Assembly (NCBI GenBank): GCA_029262995.1
Contig: JAJCYH010000012.1
Coordinates: forward strand, 124,001 to 188,000
From: Saprospiraceae bacterium
GTDB taxonomy: Bacteria > Bacteroidota > Bacteroidia > Chitinophagales > Saprospiraceae
Length of the DNA stretch: 64,000 nucleotides
Direction: 5' to 3'
Shown here: piece by piece, positions 43,701 through 52,551 of the stretch
Position numbering within the stretch: position 1 is the stretch's first letter
Layout: each line of letters begins with the position of its first letter
Notes under the pieces: generated by a model
Seen by the model: only the letters and a program-made list of their open reading frames with translations
The model's database searches: none
Told to the model about the DNA's origin: nothing
Position numbers and translations under genes: made by a program

Positions 43701-43901
43701 AGCGATCCATTGATTGGAATGCTTGCTAGATCCATGAGTACTGTCTTTGTAGTCCTCTGATGCAAAGAAAGGCGAATAATTAAGGGACTCATCAAATAGC
43801 CAATCTAGGGATGATATCTCTTTGCCCTTTAAGTCATTCTTTACCTTTTCTAGCCATTGATCTTTACTTATTGCATTAAAGTTATCGAACAGTTTATTCA
43901 T
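40752..43901 (-). CDS. Methylmalonyl-CoA mutase, fused small-like and large chains
   Basis: 1049 residues in one chain. Residues 1 to about 365 resemble the substrate-barrel part of the small (MutA) subunit ([26 protein letters not shown]). From about 370 on the large catalytic subunit follows in full: [35 protein letters not shown], the barrel with [18 protein letters not shown], and the C-terminal B12 domain with the cobalt-ligand motif DGHDRG. So the small chain has lost its own C-terminal half and is fused in front. Converts (R)-methylmalonyl-CoA to succinyl-CoA. ATG 43901 is preferred to TTG 43904. Fits with the carboxylase genes at 44.9-48.4 kb. Confidence 0.92.
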   Translation of the reverse strand: MNKLFDNFNAISKDQWLEKVKNDLKGKEISSLDWLFDESLNYSPFFASEDYKDSTHGSSKHSNQWIAGEKIEIEDFQKANSIALEALQQGMERLHFSFSKLPSVDDFKLLLKDIHLEFIQLMFSSNEETEDSLADIFDQYLESNSAIPESIYWGFTLVSSFADPLLLINKYSNKYAQFHVQIDCSHDSFNNLPIHEQITSCLNYCHNNLKLSHDGNSVNRQFKNIEFHFAFGEKYYENIIKLRVLRKCFPEYIKISTTCNTANHRDENSNKIKISTQALSLAIGGSDIISLPYSDSEINPQGTIQSRRNSRNIHHLLKMESYLDRVADPAAGSFFFEKLTQDIISKIPSSLQYKSVSEDANKELKEWDTAENIKLKCFYTSENIKHVEHLNFVSGIAPFLRGPYSSMYSIRPWTIRQYAGFSTAEESNAFYRRNLAQGQKGLSIAFDLATHRGYDSDHPRVKGDVGMAGVAIDTVEDMNILFDQIPLDQMSVSMTMNGAVIPIMAFYIVAAEEQGVKMSDLSGTIQNDILKEFMVRNTYIYPPSHSMKIIADIFNFTSVHIPKFNSISISGYHMHEAGAPADLELAFTLSDGLEYVKTGIETGLKIDDFAPRLSFFWGIGMNHFMEIAKMRAARILWAKIIKSFDPQKEKSMALRTHCQTSGWSLTAQDPFNNIGRTTIEALSAIFGGTQSLHTNSLDEALALPTDFSAKIARDTQKYLMDETGITNVVDPWGGSYYVEYLTHQLVQKAWQTIEEIEAHGGMAKAIELGLPKMKIEEAAAKKQARIDAREDKIIGLNIFQNQTEEQIDILELDNSAVRKAQVDKLNLIKSQRNEEDVVNALEKITICASSNKGNLLEVAIEAARHRATLGEISMAMEKVFGRYKANNKIISGAYSKAIANNKVFMEAIELSNRFTEKYGRRPRILVAKLGQDGHDRGAKVIATSFADIGFDVDIGPLFQTPDEAVKQAIENDVHIIGISSLAAGHKTLVPEVIDLLKDKNREDIVVIVGGVIPPHDYEFLFEKGVLGVFGPGTVISEAACQILNVFLAD

Positions 43902-43997
43902 CAAATTCTTTTTGTCTATTGAAGATTCAGCTATAAATAAAGTATAAATTTACCAAAATACAGGTGAAGCCAACAGAGGTAAAGATTTATTAATAAA

Positions 43998-44816
43998 ATG
44001 AATATGAATAATAGTTTTGATTTTTTTGAAATAGAAATGATTCATCGCATTGCTGTTGTTACCATCAATAGAGAAGCGAAATCCAATGCTTTTAATGAAG
44101 GGTGTTGGGAAGAACTTGGAGAGGTATTCGATGAATTGGACAATAGGGAAGATGTGAGGGTTGTTTTGCTTTGCGCAAAAGGTAAAAATTTCAGTGCAGG
44201 CATGGACTTATCCACCTTGATGGCAATTCCTTCTAGGTGGGAAAATGGTGACGAGGCAGTAAAGAGGAAATCTATTCAGGCTTTTATAAGGAAAATACAG
44301 GATTGCATTTCTTCCATTGAGAATTGTTCCAAGCCAGTAATTGCAAGTGTACAAGGCGCATGCATTGGAGGAGCCCTAAGCATTGTAACAGCTTGTGATT
44401 TTTGTTTTGCTTCTGAAGACGCGTATTTTTCGATAAAAGAAGCACAATTGGGAATTGTTCCGGATATAGGTGTATTGCAGCGGATGCCTAATTTTGTTCC
44501 TTCAGGCAAATTGGCAGAACTATCTTATACAGCAAGAAATTTTGATGCCAATGAGGCAATGGAAATTGCTTTGGTAAATCAAGTTTTTCCAAATAGAGAA
44601 GAATGCTTTGCGCACAGCAAAAGCATTGCTGAGAGGATAGAGGCTAATTCACCTTTGGTAATACAAGGCATTAAAAAAATGCTATTATACAAAAGGGATC
44701 ATTCTGTTGAAGAAAGCCTCGACTATGTAAGTCTTTGGAATGCTTCATATCTTCTATCCAATGATTTGGTTGAAGCCATGACCGCCTATATGGAAAAAAG
44801 GAAAGCTCAGTTCTAA
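43998..44816 (+). CDS. Crotonase-family protein, dienoyl-CoA isomerase (ECH1)-like
   Basis: 272 residues of the enoyl-CoA hydratase/isomerase fold. Oxyanion-hole segments are KNFSAGMDLS and QGACIGGALSIVTACD. The acid residues sit in IKEAQLGIVPDIGVLQRMP: Glu and Asp in the spacing of delta-3,5-delta-2,4-dienoyl-CoA isomerase (ECH1). So isomerisation of odd double bonds in fatty-acid oxidation is more likely than plain hydration. Divergent from the mutase gene with 96 bp between. The fatty acid and propionate functions fit together because odd-chain or branched acids end as propionyl-CoA. Confidence 0.85.
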   Translation: MNMNNSFDFFEIEMIHRIAVVTINREAKSNAFNEGCWEELGEVFDELDNREDVRVVLLCAKGKNFSAGMDLSTLMAIPSRWENGDEAVKRKSIQAFIRKIQDCISSIENCSKPVIASVQGACIGGALSIVTACDFCFASEDAYFSIKEAQLGIVPDIGVLQRMPNFVPSGKLAELSYTARNFDANEAMEIALVNQVFPNREECFAHSKSIAERIEANSPLVIQGIKKMLLYKRDHSVEESLDYVSLWNASYLLSNDLVEAMTAYMEKRKAQF

Positions 44817-44870
44817 TTTCTGAAGTTTGAATAAAATAAACTAGATACTGAGTCGAAAGGCATCTGAAAC

Positions 44871-46412
44871 CTACAGGGGAATATTGCCATGTTTTTTCTT
44901 TGGAAGCTGCTTTACTTTAGTTTCGAGAACAGCATAAGTTCGTATCAATTTCCTTCTTGTTTCTTCAGGCAAGATGACTTCATCAATGAACCCTCTTTGT
45001 GCAGCACTATAGGGGTTGGCAAATAGTTTTGCATATTCTGCTTCTTTTTCCGCAAGTGTAGCTTCAGGGTTATCAGAAGCATCGATCTCTCGCTTAAAGA
45101 TTATCTCACTCGCACCCTTTGCGCCCATGACAGCAATTTCTGCTGATGGCCAAGCGAAGTTGAAGTCAGCACCTATATGCTTTGAGTTCATTACGTCATA
45201 AGCACCTCCATAGGCCTTACGTGTAATTAAAGTTACTTTAGGTACAGTGGCTTCACTGAGGGCATAAAGCAATTTGGCTCCGTTGACTATTATACCATTC
45301 CATTCCTGGTCCGTACCTGGAAGGAAGCCTGGAACATCTACAAGTACAAGTAGAGGAATATTAAAACAATCACAGAATCTAGTAAAGCGAGCTGCTTTTT
45401 TTGAACTGTCTACATCAAGGCAACCTGCAAGACTTAAGGGTTGGTTTGCTACAATCCCAACAGATCGTCCTGCAAGCCTGGCAAATCCAACGATAATATT
45501 TTCTGCATAGGATTCGTGAATTTCAAAAAAGCTATCTTCATCCGCAAGACCATCGATAACATGTTTCATATCATATGGTTTATTAGCGCTTTCAGGTATG
45601 ATATTTTCAAGGTCCGGTCTCAATTCGTCATTAAGCACGTAATCAATGCGTTGGGTTTTTTCCTCGCAATTTTGAGGCATATAGCTTAGAAGCTTTTTAA
45701 TTTTATTGATGCAGCTAAGATCATTTGATGCCGTAAGGTGAGTAACACCCGACTTTGTTGAATGTGTACTTGCCCCTCCTAATTCTTCAGCGGTAACTAT
45801 TTCATTGGTAACAGTTTTAACAACATTGGGGCCTGTAACAAACATGTAACTGCTGTTTTCTACCATTATAGTAAAATCTGTAATAGCAGGGGAGTAGACA
45901 GCACCTCCGGCACATGGTCCCATAATTGCTGATATTTGTGGAATAACCCCTGAAGCCATTACATTGCGATAGAAGATATCAGCGTAACCACCCAATGATC
46001 TTACACCCTCCTGAATTCTTGCACCACCACTATCATTCAACCCGATCAAAGGAGCACCAGTCTTCATAGCGAGGTCCATTATTTTGCATATTTTTTCAGC
46101 ATGAGTTTCAGAAAGTGAGCCTCCGAAAACAGTAAAGTCCTGAGCAAAAACATATATAATTCTACCTTCTATTGTTCCATGCCCAGTAACTACCCCATCT
46201 CCATAAAACACCTGTTCTTCCATTCCGAAATCTTTGGTTCTATGCGTTACAAGATTGCCAATCTCTTCAAAGCTTCCCTCATCTAGCAGCAATTCAACTC
46301 TTTCTCTTGCTGTCAGTTTGCCTTTCTTATGTTGCTTTTCAATTCTGTCTAAGCCTCCACCGAGATGTGCTTGGTCAATTTTATCTTGTAAAATTTTCTT
46401 TTGTTCTTTCAT
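44871..46412 (-). CDS. pccB: Acyl-CoA (propionyl-CoA) carboxylase carboxyltransferase subunit
   Basis: 513 residues. Two crotonase-like halves: [32 protein letters not shown] and [23 protein letters not shown] in the first, [26 protein letters not shown] and [18 protein letters not shown] in the second. Transfers CO2 from carboxybiotin to propionyl-CoA to make (S)-methylmalonyl-CoA. Last of a three-gene leftward unit (biotin carrier, biotin carboxylase, this). The mutase gene downstream on the same strand makes propionyl-CoA the best substrate call; other acyl-CoAs (methylcrotonyl, acetyl) are possible. No epimerase gene is in the window. Confidence 0.92.
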   Translation of the reverse strand: MKEQKKILQDKIDQAHLGGGLDRIEKQHKKGKLTARERVELLLDEGSFEEIGNLVTHRTKDFGMEEQVFYGDGVVTGHGTIEGRIIYVFAQDFTVFGGSLSETHAEKICKIMDLAMKTGAPLIGLNDSGGARIQEGVRSLGGYADIFYRNVMASGVIPQISAIMGPCAGGAVYSPAITDFTIMVENSSYMFVTGPNVVKTVTNEIVTAEELGGASTHSTKSGVTHLTASNDLSCINKIKKLLSYMPQNCEEKTQRIDYVLNDELRPDLENIIPESANKPYDMKHVIDGLADEDSFFEIHESYAENIIVGFARLAGRSVGIVANQPLSLAGCLDVDSSKKAARFTRFCDCFNIPLLVLVDVPGFLPGTDQEWNGIIVNGAKLLYALSEATVPKVTLITRKAYGGAYDVMNSKHIGADFNFAWPSAEIAVMGAKGASEIIFKREIDASDNPEATLAEKEAEYAKLFANPYSAAQRGFIDEVILPEETRRKLIRTYAVLETKVKQLPKKKHGNIPL

Positions 46413-46438
46413 GGATTATTTGTTTTGATAATCGCCTT

Positions 46439-47911
46439 TTATTTTCTTGAATTGACCCAATTGTCATTCGAATGTTTTGGTTCGGATAACAATGAGGATT
46501 GATCTAAATATAGACCTAATGCTAATTTAGCTGCCGTTTCAGTTATGTTCTTTTTTTCTTCCTTTAAAAGTTCAGAGGTATAATATTTTTTGACAAAATG
46601 TGTGTCAAAATTTCCTGACTTAAATGCTTCATGATCGCATACAAAACTTCCGAATGGTAAAGTAGTTTCAATGCCTTTGATTCTAAAATCTGATATAGCT
46701 TCTTTTAGGGCTTGAATAGCTTCTGTTCTATTTTTGGCGAAAGCCACTAATTTAGCAATCATAGGATCATAGTATATTGGAATCTCCATACCTTCCTTAT
46801 AGCCACTATCTAACCTTCTTCCTTCTTTTTCAACAAAACGATACTCTTCTAATGTGCCTACACTGGGAAGGAAGTTATTCAGGGCATCTTCTGCATATAC
46901 TCTTAATTCTATTGCATGACCTTTGAATTGAATTTTGTCTTGACTCAGTTCCAAAACTTCATTTCTGGCTACTTTGATTTGTTGTTCTACCAGATCGATG
47001 CCTGTAATCATTTCCGTTACAGGGTGTTCTACTTGAAGTCTGGTATTCATTTCAAGGAAAAAGAAATTCTTGTTTTCATCCAATAGAAACTCAACAGTCC
47101 CCGCACCAGAATAATCACATGCTCTTGCTACCATTACTGCAGCCTCTCCCATAGCATCTCTAAGTTTTTTATCCAGTATAGACGATGGAGCTTCTTCAAC
47201 GACCTTTTGATGTCTTCTTTGTATACTACATTCACGTTCAAATAAGTGAACAATATTACCGTGGTTATCAGCAAGCACTTGGATTTCAATATGACGAGGA
47301 GAGCTTATGTATTTTTCAATAAATACAGAGCTATCACCAAATGAAGATTCCGCTTCACTGATTGCTCTTTTCATTTGACTTACCAGTTCAGATTCTTTTT
47401 CTACTATACGCATCCCCTTACCACCTCCTCCAGCTGAAGCTTTGATAAGGATGGGATATCCGATTTGCTCAGCAATGATCTTGGCTTCTTCAGAATCCGT
47501 GATGGCATTGTCAGTTCCAGGTAACATAGGGATTTCAAATTTCCTGACGGCTTCTTTCGCAGCAAGCTTACTGCCCATTAAGTTGATGGCATAAGGTTTT
47601 GGGCCGATGAATTTGATATTGTTTTTCTCTACCAGTTCTGCGAATTTTGCATTTTCACTAAGGAATCCATATCCTGGATGAATGCCTTCTGAATTTGTGT
47701 CAAGTGCAGCATTAATGATCTTATCTATAGCGAGGTAAGATTCAGATGAAGCATTCGCTCCAATATGAACAGCTTCATCTGCATATAAAACATGAAGGGC
47801 ATTTCTGTCAAAATCAGAGTAAACAGCTACGGTTTTTATACCCATTTTTTTTGCTGTCTTCATTACTCTTAAGGCGATTTCACCTCTATTGGCAACTAAT
47901 ATTTTTTTCAT
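46439..47911 (-). CDS. Biotin carboxylase subunit
   Basis: 490 residues from ATG 47911, the normal start MKKILVANRGEIALRV; a TTG six codons upstream is less likely. ATP-grasp motifs are clear: KASAGGGGKGMRIV, biotin/bicarbonate region RDCSIQRRHQK-type (here RECSIQRRHQKVVEEAPS) and EMNTRLQVEHPVTEMITG. Carboxylates the biotin of the carrier protein encoded 10 bp upstream. Together with the carboxyltransferase it forms a three-gene acyl-CoA carboxylase. Confidence 0.95.
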   Translation of the reverse strand: MKKILVANRGEIALRVMKTAKKMGIKTVAVYSDFDRNALHVLYADEAVHIGANASSESYLAIDKIINAALDTNSEGIHPGYGFLSENAKFAELVEKNNIKFIGPKPYAINLMGSKLAAKEAVRKFEIPMLPGTDNAITDSEEAKIIAEQIGYPILIKASAGGGGKGMRIVEKESELVSQMKRAISEAESSFGDSSVFIEKYISSPRHIEIQVLADNHGNIVHLFERECSIQRRHQKVVEEAPSSILDKKLRDAMGEAAVMVARACDYSGAGTVEFLLDENKNFFFLEMNTRLQVEHPVTEMITGIDLVEQQIKVARNEVLELSQDKIQFKGHAIELRVYAEDALNNFLPSVGTLEEYRFVEKEGRRLDSGYKEGMEIPIYYDPMIAKLVAFAKNRTEAIQALKEAISDFRIKGIETTLPFGSFVCDHEAFKSGNFDTHFVKKYYTSELLKEEKKNITETAAKLALGLYLDQSSLLSEPKHSNDNWVNSRK

Positions 47912-47921
47912 TCCTATTCTG

Positions 47922-48398
47922 TTATTCAAGTTCTAACAATATCTGGTGCTTATCCACTGAATCACCTTTTTTGATATGAATAGCTTTAACAATACCTTCT
48001 CCATCAGATTTAAGGATATTCTCCATTTTCATTGCTTCAAGAATGATAAGGTCCTCATTTTTAGTTACGCTTTGGCCTTCTTTGATCAAAATGTCGAGGA
48101 TTAGCCCAGGCATAGGAGCCTTAAGTTCTTTTTGACTGTTGTCAAAGCTTGCGTTCAGTCCCATTTTTTCAATCAATAGCTCAAGTGGTCCAGATATAGT
48201 AAATGAGAACTTTTCCTGGTTGAGTAAAATCTCTATTGTCTTTCTTTTTCTACTGATTTCAATAAGTTCCAGTTCAAAGCATTGGTTATCTTGAATGTAG
48301 TGATATCTATTGTTTCCTAAGGGAAACAGTTCAAGCGCAACTATATCTTGATGGGCAAAGCTGAAAATGCTGTCTTCTGATGTTACTGTGAATTGCAT
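47922..48398 (-). CDS. Biotin carboxyl carrier protein
   Basis: 158 residues. A poorly conserved N-terminal 85 residues (beta-rich, perhaps the BT-like coupling region), then a biotinyl/lipoyl domain (about 90-158) with the biotinylation Lys in ILEAMKMENILKSDGEG and the Pro-Met-Pro entry APMPGLILDI. First gene of the acyl-CoA carboxylase unit. Divergent from the cytochrome c gene; 170 bp in between. Confidence 0.93.
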   Translation of the reverse strand: MQFTVTSEDSIFSFAHQDIVALELFPLGNNRYHYIQDNQCFELELIEISRKRKTIEILLNQEKFSFTISGPLELLIEKMGLNASFDNSQKELKAPMPGLILDILIKEGQSVTKNEDLIILEAMKMENILKSDGEGIVKAIHIKKGDSVDKHQILLELE

Positions 48399-48511
48399 AA
48401 GTTCATTGGGCTTTTAAATGTTGAAAGCAATACAATATTCGGTTTGGTGCGTTAATGATACCACCAAAAGCAATTTTTCACAAAAAAAAATGGCAAAATC
48501 TAAAAGACTGT

Positions 48512-48528
48512 TTTATTTGGCAAATAAA
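48512..48528. promoter_or_regulatory. 17-nt perfect palindrome in the divergent biotin-carrier / cytochrome c region
   Basis: TTTATTTG-G-CAAATAAA, 40 bp before the cytochrome c gene. AT-rich, so chance is possible; a shared operator for the two divergent genes is a guess. A near-match -7 element TACCTTAG lies downstream at about 48547. Confidence 0.3.
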
Positions 48529-48568
48529 CTTCTGAATAAAATTTACCTTAGAATCTAAATTATAACTT

Positions 48569-49102
48569 ATGAAAATTAATATTCTTAGTGCCCTGTCTTT
48601 ATTTTTTATTGTAATTATATTCTCGTGTGTAGGAAGCGATAACAAGTCTAACAGTAATCAAGTTGCAGAATCTTCTATTAATAAGAAAAATGGAATTATT
48701 GCTGAAACTGAAACAAACGAAAATAAAGAAGTAGATGAGCAATATTCGGAGGAAGTTGTAGAAGGAAATGGAGATAAAGTATACGACCAAGATGAAGTAA
48801 AGGTGACTCCGGAGCAAATCGCCAAAGCAGATGAGTTGATCGCATCAGTAAAAGATTCTGATATTGAAAAAGTTGATGTAAATAAATTGTACAGAATGCA
48901 TTGTGCTTTATGTCACGGGTTTAAAGGAAATATGAAAATTAACGGTGCTAAAGATTTGACTATATCTGATATTCCTTTAAATGAAAGTGTTGCTCAGGTT
49001 TATCATGGGAAAGGATTGATGACTCCTTATAAGGGCATTCTGAAAGATGCTGAAATTGTAGCATTATCTAAATATATAGAAACATTACGTAAGAAAGGAT
49101 AA
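48569..49102 (+). CDS. Cytochrome c lipoprotein (mono-heme)
   Basis: 177 residues. Lipobox FIVIIFSC near residue 20, a long acidic, low-complexity linker (about 25-80, rich in Glu, Asn and Lys), then a small class I-type cytochrome domain with CALCH near residue 115 and a candidate Met axial ligand in GKGLMTPYKGIL. The end LSKYIETLRKKG is the usual C-terminal helix. Electron carrier on the periplasmic face. Its TAA overlaps the ATG of the thioesterase gene by one base. Confidence 0.9.
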   Translation: MKINILSALSLFFIVIIFSCVGSDNKSNSNQVAESSINKKNGIIAETETNENKEVDEQYSEEVVEGNGDKVYDQDEVKVTPEQIAKADELIASVKDSDIEKVDVNKLYRMHCALCHGFKGNMKINGAKDLTISDIPLNESVAQVYHGKGLMTPYKGILKDAEIVALSKYIETLRKKG

Positions 49103-49962
49103 TGGAAAATCTAGCTGACTTACTTGCCATATTAAAACTTGAAAAGACTTCTGAAACTGGATTCAGAGGACAAAATTATATTACACCGTGGCGTATTGTT
49201 TTTGGAGGTCAGGTACTAGGACAATCTTTGCATGCAGCCTATGAGACTGTACCTTCAGGCCGTTTTGTTCACTCCTTGCATGGATATTTTATATTGCCTG
49301 GCAATGTTGACACTCCTATAGATTATGAAGTAGATATAACAAGAGATGGAGGTTCCTTTAATACGAGACGTGTTGTAGCAAAGCAAGATGGCAAAACCAT
49401 TTTTGTTGCTGCTTTTTCCTTCCAACTTGAGCAGGAGGGTTTGGATCATCAGATTTATATGCCAAATGTTGTTTCGCCAGAAATATTAATGACTGACCTT
49501 GAACAATTGGAAGATATCAAAGAGTCACATCCAATGCTCTATCTAAGATTGTCAAGGCTGCATCCCAATCCTATAGAATTCAGACCTGTAGAACAAATTT
49601 TTTCAAAAGAAATGAAAAAACTAGCACCATTCAGACATGTCTGGATCAGATCTAGAGAGAAGCTAGAGCAGAATATCAGGTTGCACCATCAAGTATTGGC
49701 TTTTGCATCAGATTACAATTTATTAGGAACAGCACTTTTACCTCATAGAGAAACACTAATTAATCAAAACTATTTCATTGCTAGCCTGGACCATGCGATG
49801 TGGTTTCATAGGTCATATGATTTAAATAATTGGATACTTATTGCTATGGATAGTCCAAGTGCATGCAATTCAAGAGCCTTAACAAGAGCTAATATATTCA
49901 GTAAAGATGGAAAGCTTGTTGTCTCACTAGCCCAAGAAGGCCTTATACGTGTAATGAGATAG
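49102..49962 (+). CDS. tesB: Acyl-CoA thioesterase II
   Basis: 286 residues, double hotdog. GQNYITPWRIVFGGQVLGQSLHAAYETV in the first half; HSLHGYFILPGNVDTPIDYEVDITRDGGSFNTRRV and the second-half SLDHAMWFHRSYDLNNWILIAMDSPSACNSRAL contain the catalytic Asp (LDHAMW) with the Thr/Gln partners of the TesB family nearby. Hydrolyses medium- and long-chain acyl-CoA to free acids in the cytoplasm. The TAATG overlap with the cytochrome gene suggests co-translation though the functions differ. Confidence 0.92.
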   Translation: MENLADLLAILKLEKTSETGFRGQNYITPWRIVFGGQVLGQSLHAAYETVPSGRFVHSLHGYFILPGNVDTPIDYEVDITRDGGSFNTRRVVAKQDGKTIFVAAFSFQLEQEGLDHQIYMPNVVSPEILMTDLEQLEDIKESHPMLYLRLSRLHPNPIEFRPVEQIFSKEMKKLAPFRHVWIRSREKLEQNIRLHHQVLAFASDYNLLGTALLPHRETLINQNYFIASLDHAMWFHRSYDLNNWILIAMDSPSACNSRALTRANIFSKDGKLVVSLAQEGLIRVMR

Positions 49963-49987
49963 AGAATGTTCATATGCAAGACATTCT
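49963..49987. terminator. Weak hairpin after tesB
   Basis: AGAATGT (49963-49969) pairs with ACATTCT (49981-49987) across an 11-nt loop directly after the stop codon. No T-run follows, so only a possible terminator or mRNA-end protector. Confidence 0.3.
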
Positions 49988-50065
49988 AATCAACAAGTAT
50001 GAAATATCTTAAAGATTAGTTTTAAATATTGACTATATTGGTATTATAGTATTAATAAAGATTTT

Positions 50066-50806
50066 ATGAAAAAAAGAGAATTTATAAAAACAGGTTCAAT
50101 ATTAACGATAGGTGCATTGACTGTTCCTCTAACATCTTGTCAAAATTCAGGGTCTAAAAATGTAGAAGCAGATGGCAGTCAATCAGAAGGTGTTTCAGTT
50201 TTTGAATTACCTGAACTTCCTTATAGCGTTTCCGAACTTGAACCATATATTGATCAGAGAACAATGGAGATTCATCATGGGAAGCACCATGCTGGTTACG
50301 TTAAAAAATTAAATGCTGCACTTGAAGGTCATGATTTAGCTGGGAAAGCTTTGACTGATATAGTTAAGTCTGTCACCAAGTCCGATACTGGTGTAAGAAA
50401 CAATGGAGGAGGACATTACAATCACAGTTTGTTCTGGAAAATAATGAAACCAGGAGGAGGAGATAGTCCCTCGGGCAAACTATTAGATGCTCTTAATTCT
50501 ACCTTCGGGTCTTTGGATGCCTTTCAGGAAAAATTTGCTGGAGCAGCAGGCTCAAGATTTGGTTCTGGCTGGGCGTGGCTTTCGGTTAATAAGAAAAATA
50601 AACTGTTTATCAGTTCTACACCTAATCAGGATAATCCATTGATGTCGAATCTTGTTGAAAATCCCGGAGCTCCAATTTTAGGTATTGATGTTTGGGAACA
50701 TGCGTATTATTTGAAATATCAAAATAAACGTAATGACTACATTACCAATTTTATGAAAATAATAAATTGGGAAGAAGTAGCTAAAAATTACGATCAGTTA
50801 ATTTAG
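50066..50806 (+). CDS. sodA: Exported superoxide dismutase (Fe/Mn family), lipoprotein
   Basis: 246 residues. Unlike most Sods it starts with an export signal (KKREFIKTGSILTIGALTVP, twin-basic and with lipobox LTSC near residue 25), then an acidic linker. The Sod domain (about 47-246) has metal ligands in MEIHHGKHHAGY, GHYNHSLFW, and DVWEHAYYL. Mn or Fe choice cannot be fixed by eye. Role: removes superoxide in the periplasm or at the cell surface. Converges on the cytochrome gene with 9 bp overlap. Confidence 0.92.
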   Translation: MKKREFIKTGSILTIGALTVPLTSCQNSGSKNVEADGSQSEGVSVFELPELPYSVSELEPYIDQRTMEIHHGKHHAGYVKKLNAALEGHDLAGKALTDIVKSVTKSDTGVRNNGGGHYNHSLFWKIMKPGGGDSPSGKLLDALNSTFGSLDAFQEKFAGAAGSRFGSGWAWLSVNKKNKLFISSTPNQDNPLMSNLVENPGAPILGIDVWEHAYYLKYQNKRNDYITNFMKIINWEEVAKNYDQLI

Positions 50807-51307
50807 GTCTAAGACATACCATTCAATTGCATCTATGTCAAGATTTGGTCTTCTACCAGTATCTTTTGGGGCGTAGTGGGTTGATAAATAGTCTAAGATG
50901 TTAACTTCACTGTCACCCAAATCATGCAAACCTTGTGTTTTTTGCATCCATCTTATCATTTGGTGCCAGCCTTGCCTTGTCGCTCTGTTCTGAGTGATCA
51001 TTTTTGATGAATGACAGGAGAGGCAGTTAGCTTTGATAAATTTGAAGTTTTTGTCATATACCATTCCTGTTTTTACATGAATACCTTTTTCTACACGATC
51101 CCATTCATCAATTTGTATACTTGCTCTTTCAGTAGTTCTTTTAGCCAACTCAAGCTTGTCATATTTTGGTCTGTTGAAAAATTTATCAATGTCATTTCTA
51201 AAGCCAAAATATACGATTACGGTTATTGATAAAAGTACAATTGCACTAATCATGGACAAGAGGGTAGACCATAGCAAGTCAGTATTCCAATTATTATTCT
51301 CTTGCAT
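50798..51307 (-). CDS. Membrane-anchored mono-heme cytochrome c (SorB-like)
   Basis: 169 residues with one N-terminal membrane helix (about 10-35), then a charged linker and a cytochrome domain with CLSCH near 95 and a candidate Met ligand in QMIRWMQKTQGL. Encoded one base after the sulfite dehydrogenase-like gene (TAATG overlap), so it is the natural electron acceptor of that enzyme, in the way of SorB with SorA. Confidence 0.85.
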   Translation of the reverse strand: MQENNNWNTDLLWSTLLSMISAIVLLSITVIVYFGFRNDIDKFFNRPKYDKLELAKRTTERASIQIDEWDRVEKGIHVKTGMVYDKNFKFIKANCLSCHSSKMITQNRATRQGWHQMIRWMQKTQGLHDLGDSEVNILDYLSTHYAPKDTGRRPNLDIDAIEWYVLDLN

Positions 51308-52551
51308 TAGGATTCTACTTTTATAGCTATTCTGTGGCAGGCATTATTCAAGTAGCCTTTCGGATTCCAACCAGGTAAAATAATTGGTTGTGAATCTCCT
51401 GAACTATCGGTAGCTCTTGCCCAGACTTCATAGTACCCAGTTTTAGGGAATTGGATCTCAGCAGAGAAATTTTGCCAGGCGTATCTATTGGTTGCAGGCA
51501 GTAAGTTGCATGGTTTCCAATTTATACCAAAGTCAATGGAGTATTCAACCAGTTTGATTGACAGTTCATGAGTCCATGCATGACCTCGAATAGGAAGTGA
51601 TTGATTTTTCTTTATTGTAGCACCGGTTTGAGGATACGTTATTAAGGATTTGACAGGCATGTTCTCAATGATACACATTTCACTGTCTTCAACTTTTGCT
51701 CCTGGAGCTACTGGATCACAAGGTATTCTATAAGATTGGCCACCCATTTTGGCACCATCATGAACCTTATTTCGAATAGCAATCTTACTTAACCATTTGC
51801 CTGAACATGAAGCTGGATAACCTCCAAAAACCAATCTCAAAGGATAGCCATTCATCAATGGAATATCCTTGCCATTCATTTCCCAAGCAATTATACTCTC
51901 ATCTTCCATTGCTTTTTGTATCGGTACACCACGGGAGATGCTATCTTTTTTCGGGTCACCACTCAAATGGCTGTCTTTACCGTAATAAGCAAGATATGTG
52001 GCATCCGACTTGAGGCCAACATCCTTTAATACATCCTTTAGTTTGACCCCCGTCCATTCAGCACATCCTACTGCGCCGGTACTCCATTGGTTTCCTTTTG
52101 CGGGAGGATTAAATTCTTTTCGTCCATTTCCTCCACACTCTAGTGTGATTATTAGTTTGACAGGTTCAAATTTATTCTTTAGCTCTTCAAGAGAGTAAGT
52201 CTTTTTAGATTTTACCGATTCACCATCAAAACTTAATGTCCATTGGTTTTTGTCAGGATTTGATGGAGGTATTCCATTATTTCTTACGAAAAATAAATCG
52301 TTTGGCGTTAGATCGTTATCCAATAAGTGAGCAGGTGTCTCAGCGTTTACGGGTCTGTCATTTAATAATGTAAGCAAGTCGCTTTTACCGGGTATTTTAC
52401 TTAAAATGCCTTCCTCAAAAAGGGCGATGGGTAATATATCTTTCGTAAGATTTTTACCATAGACAACGGGGGCTCCAATTGCCAATGCAATACTTTGTAA
52501 AAGAGTGTTCTTTAAAAATTTTCTTCTATGATTGTGAACCTTATCTGCCAT
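51307..52551 (-). CDS. Sulfite dehydrogenase-like molybdopterin oxidoreductase (SorA-like)
   Basis: 414 residues. Tat-type signal peptide (HRRKFLKN then a hydrophobic run, cleaved near VVYGK). Molybdopterin domain of the sulfite oxidase family: the Mo-ligand Cys is in ITLECGGNGR, with FVRNNGIPPS before and SAWTGVKLKDVL-like block (here GCAEWTGVKLKDVLKDVG) after; RLVFGGYPASCSGKWLSKI near 250; the C-terminal Mo-co dimer domain starts near 310 (IRGHAWTHE...VEYSIDFG). Oxidises sulfite to sulfate in the periplasm. Its first 11 bp overlap the rhodanese gene. Confidence 0.88.
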   Translation of the reverse strand: MADKVHNHRRKFLKNTLLQSIALAIGAPVVYGKNLTKDILPIALFEEGILSKIPGKSDLLTLLNDRPVNAETPAHLLDNDLTPNDLFFVRNNGIPPSNPDKNQWTLSFDGESVKSKKTYSLEELKNKFEPVKLIITLECGGNGRKEFNPPAKGNQWSTGAVGCAEWTGVKLKDVLKDVGLKSDATYLAYYGKDSHLSGDPKKDSISRGVPIQKAMEDESIIAWEMNGKDIPLMNGYPLRLVFGGYPASCSGKWLSKIAIRNKVHDGAKMGGQSYRIPCDPVAPGAKVEDSEMCIIENMPVKSLITYPQTGATIKKNQSLPIRGHAWTHELSIKLVEYSIDFGINWKPCNLLPATNRYAWQNFSAEIQFPKTGYYEVWARATDSSGDSQPIILPGWNPKGYLNNACHRIAIKVES

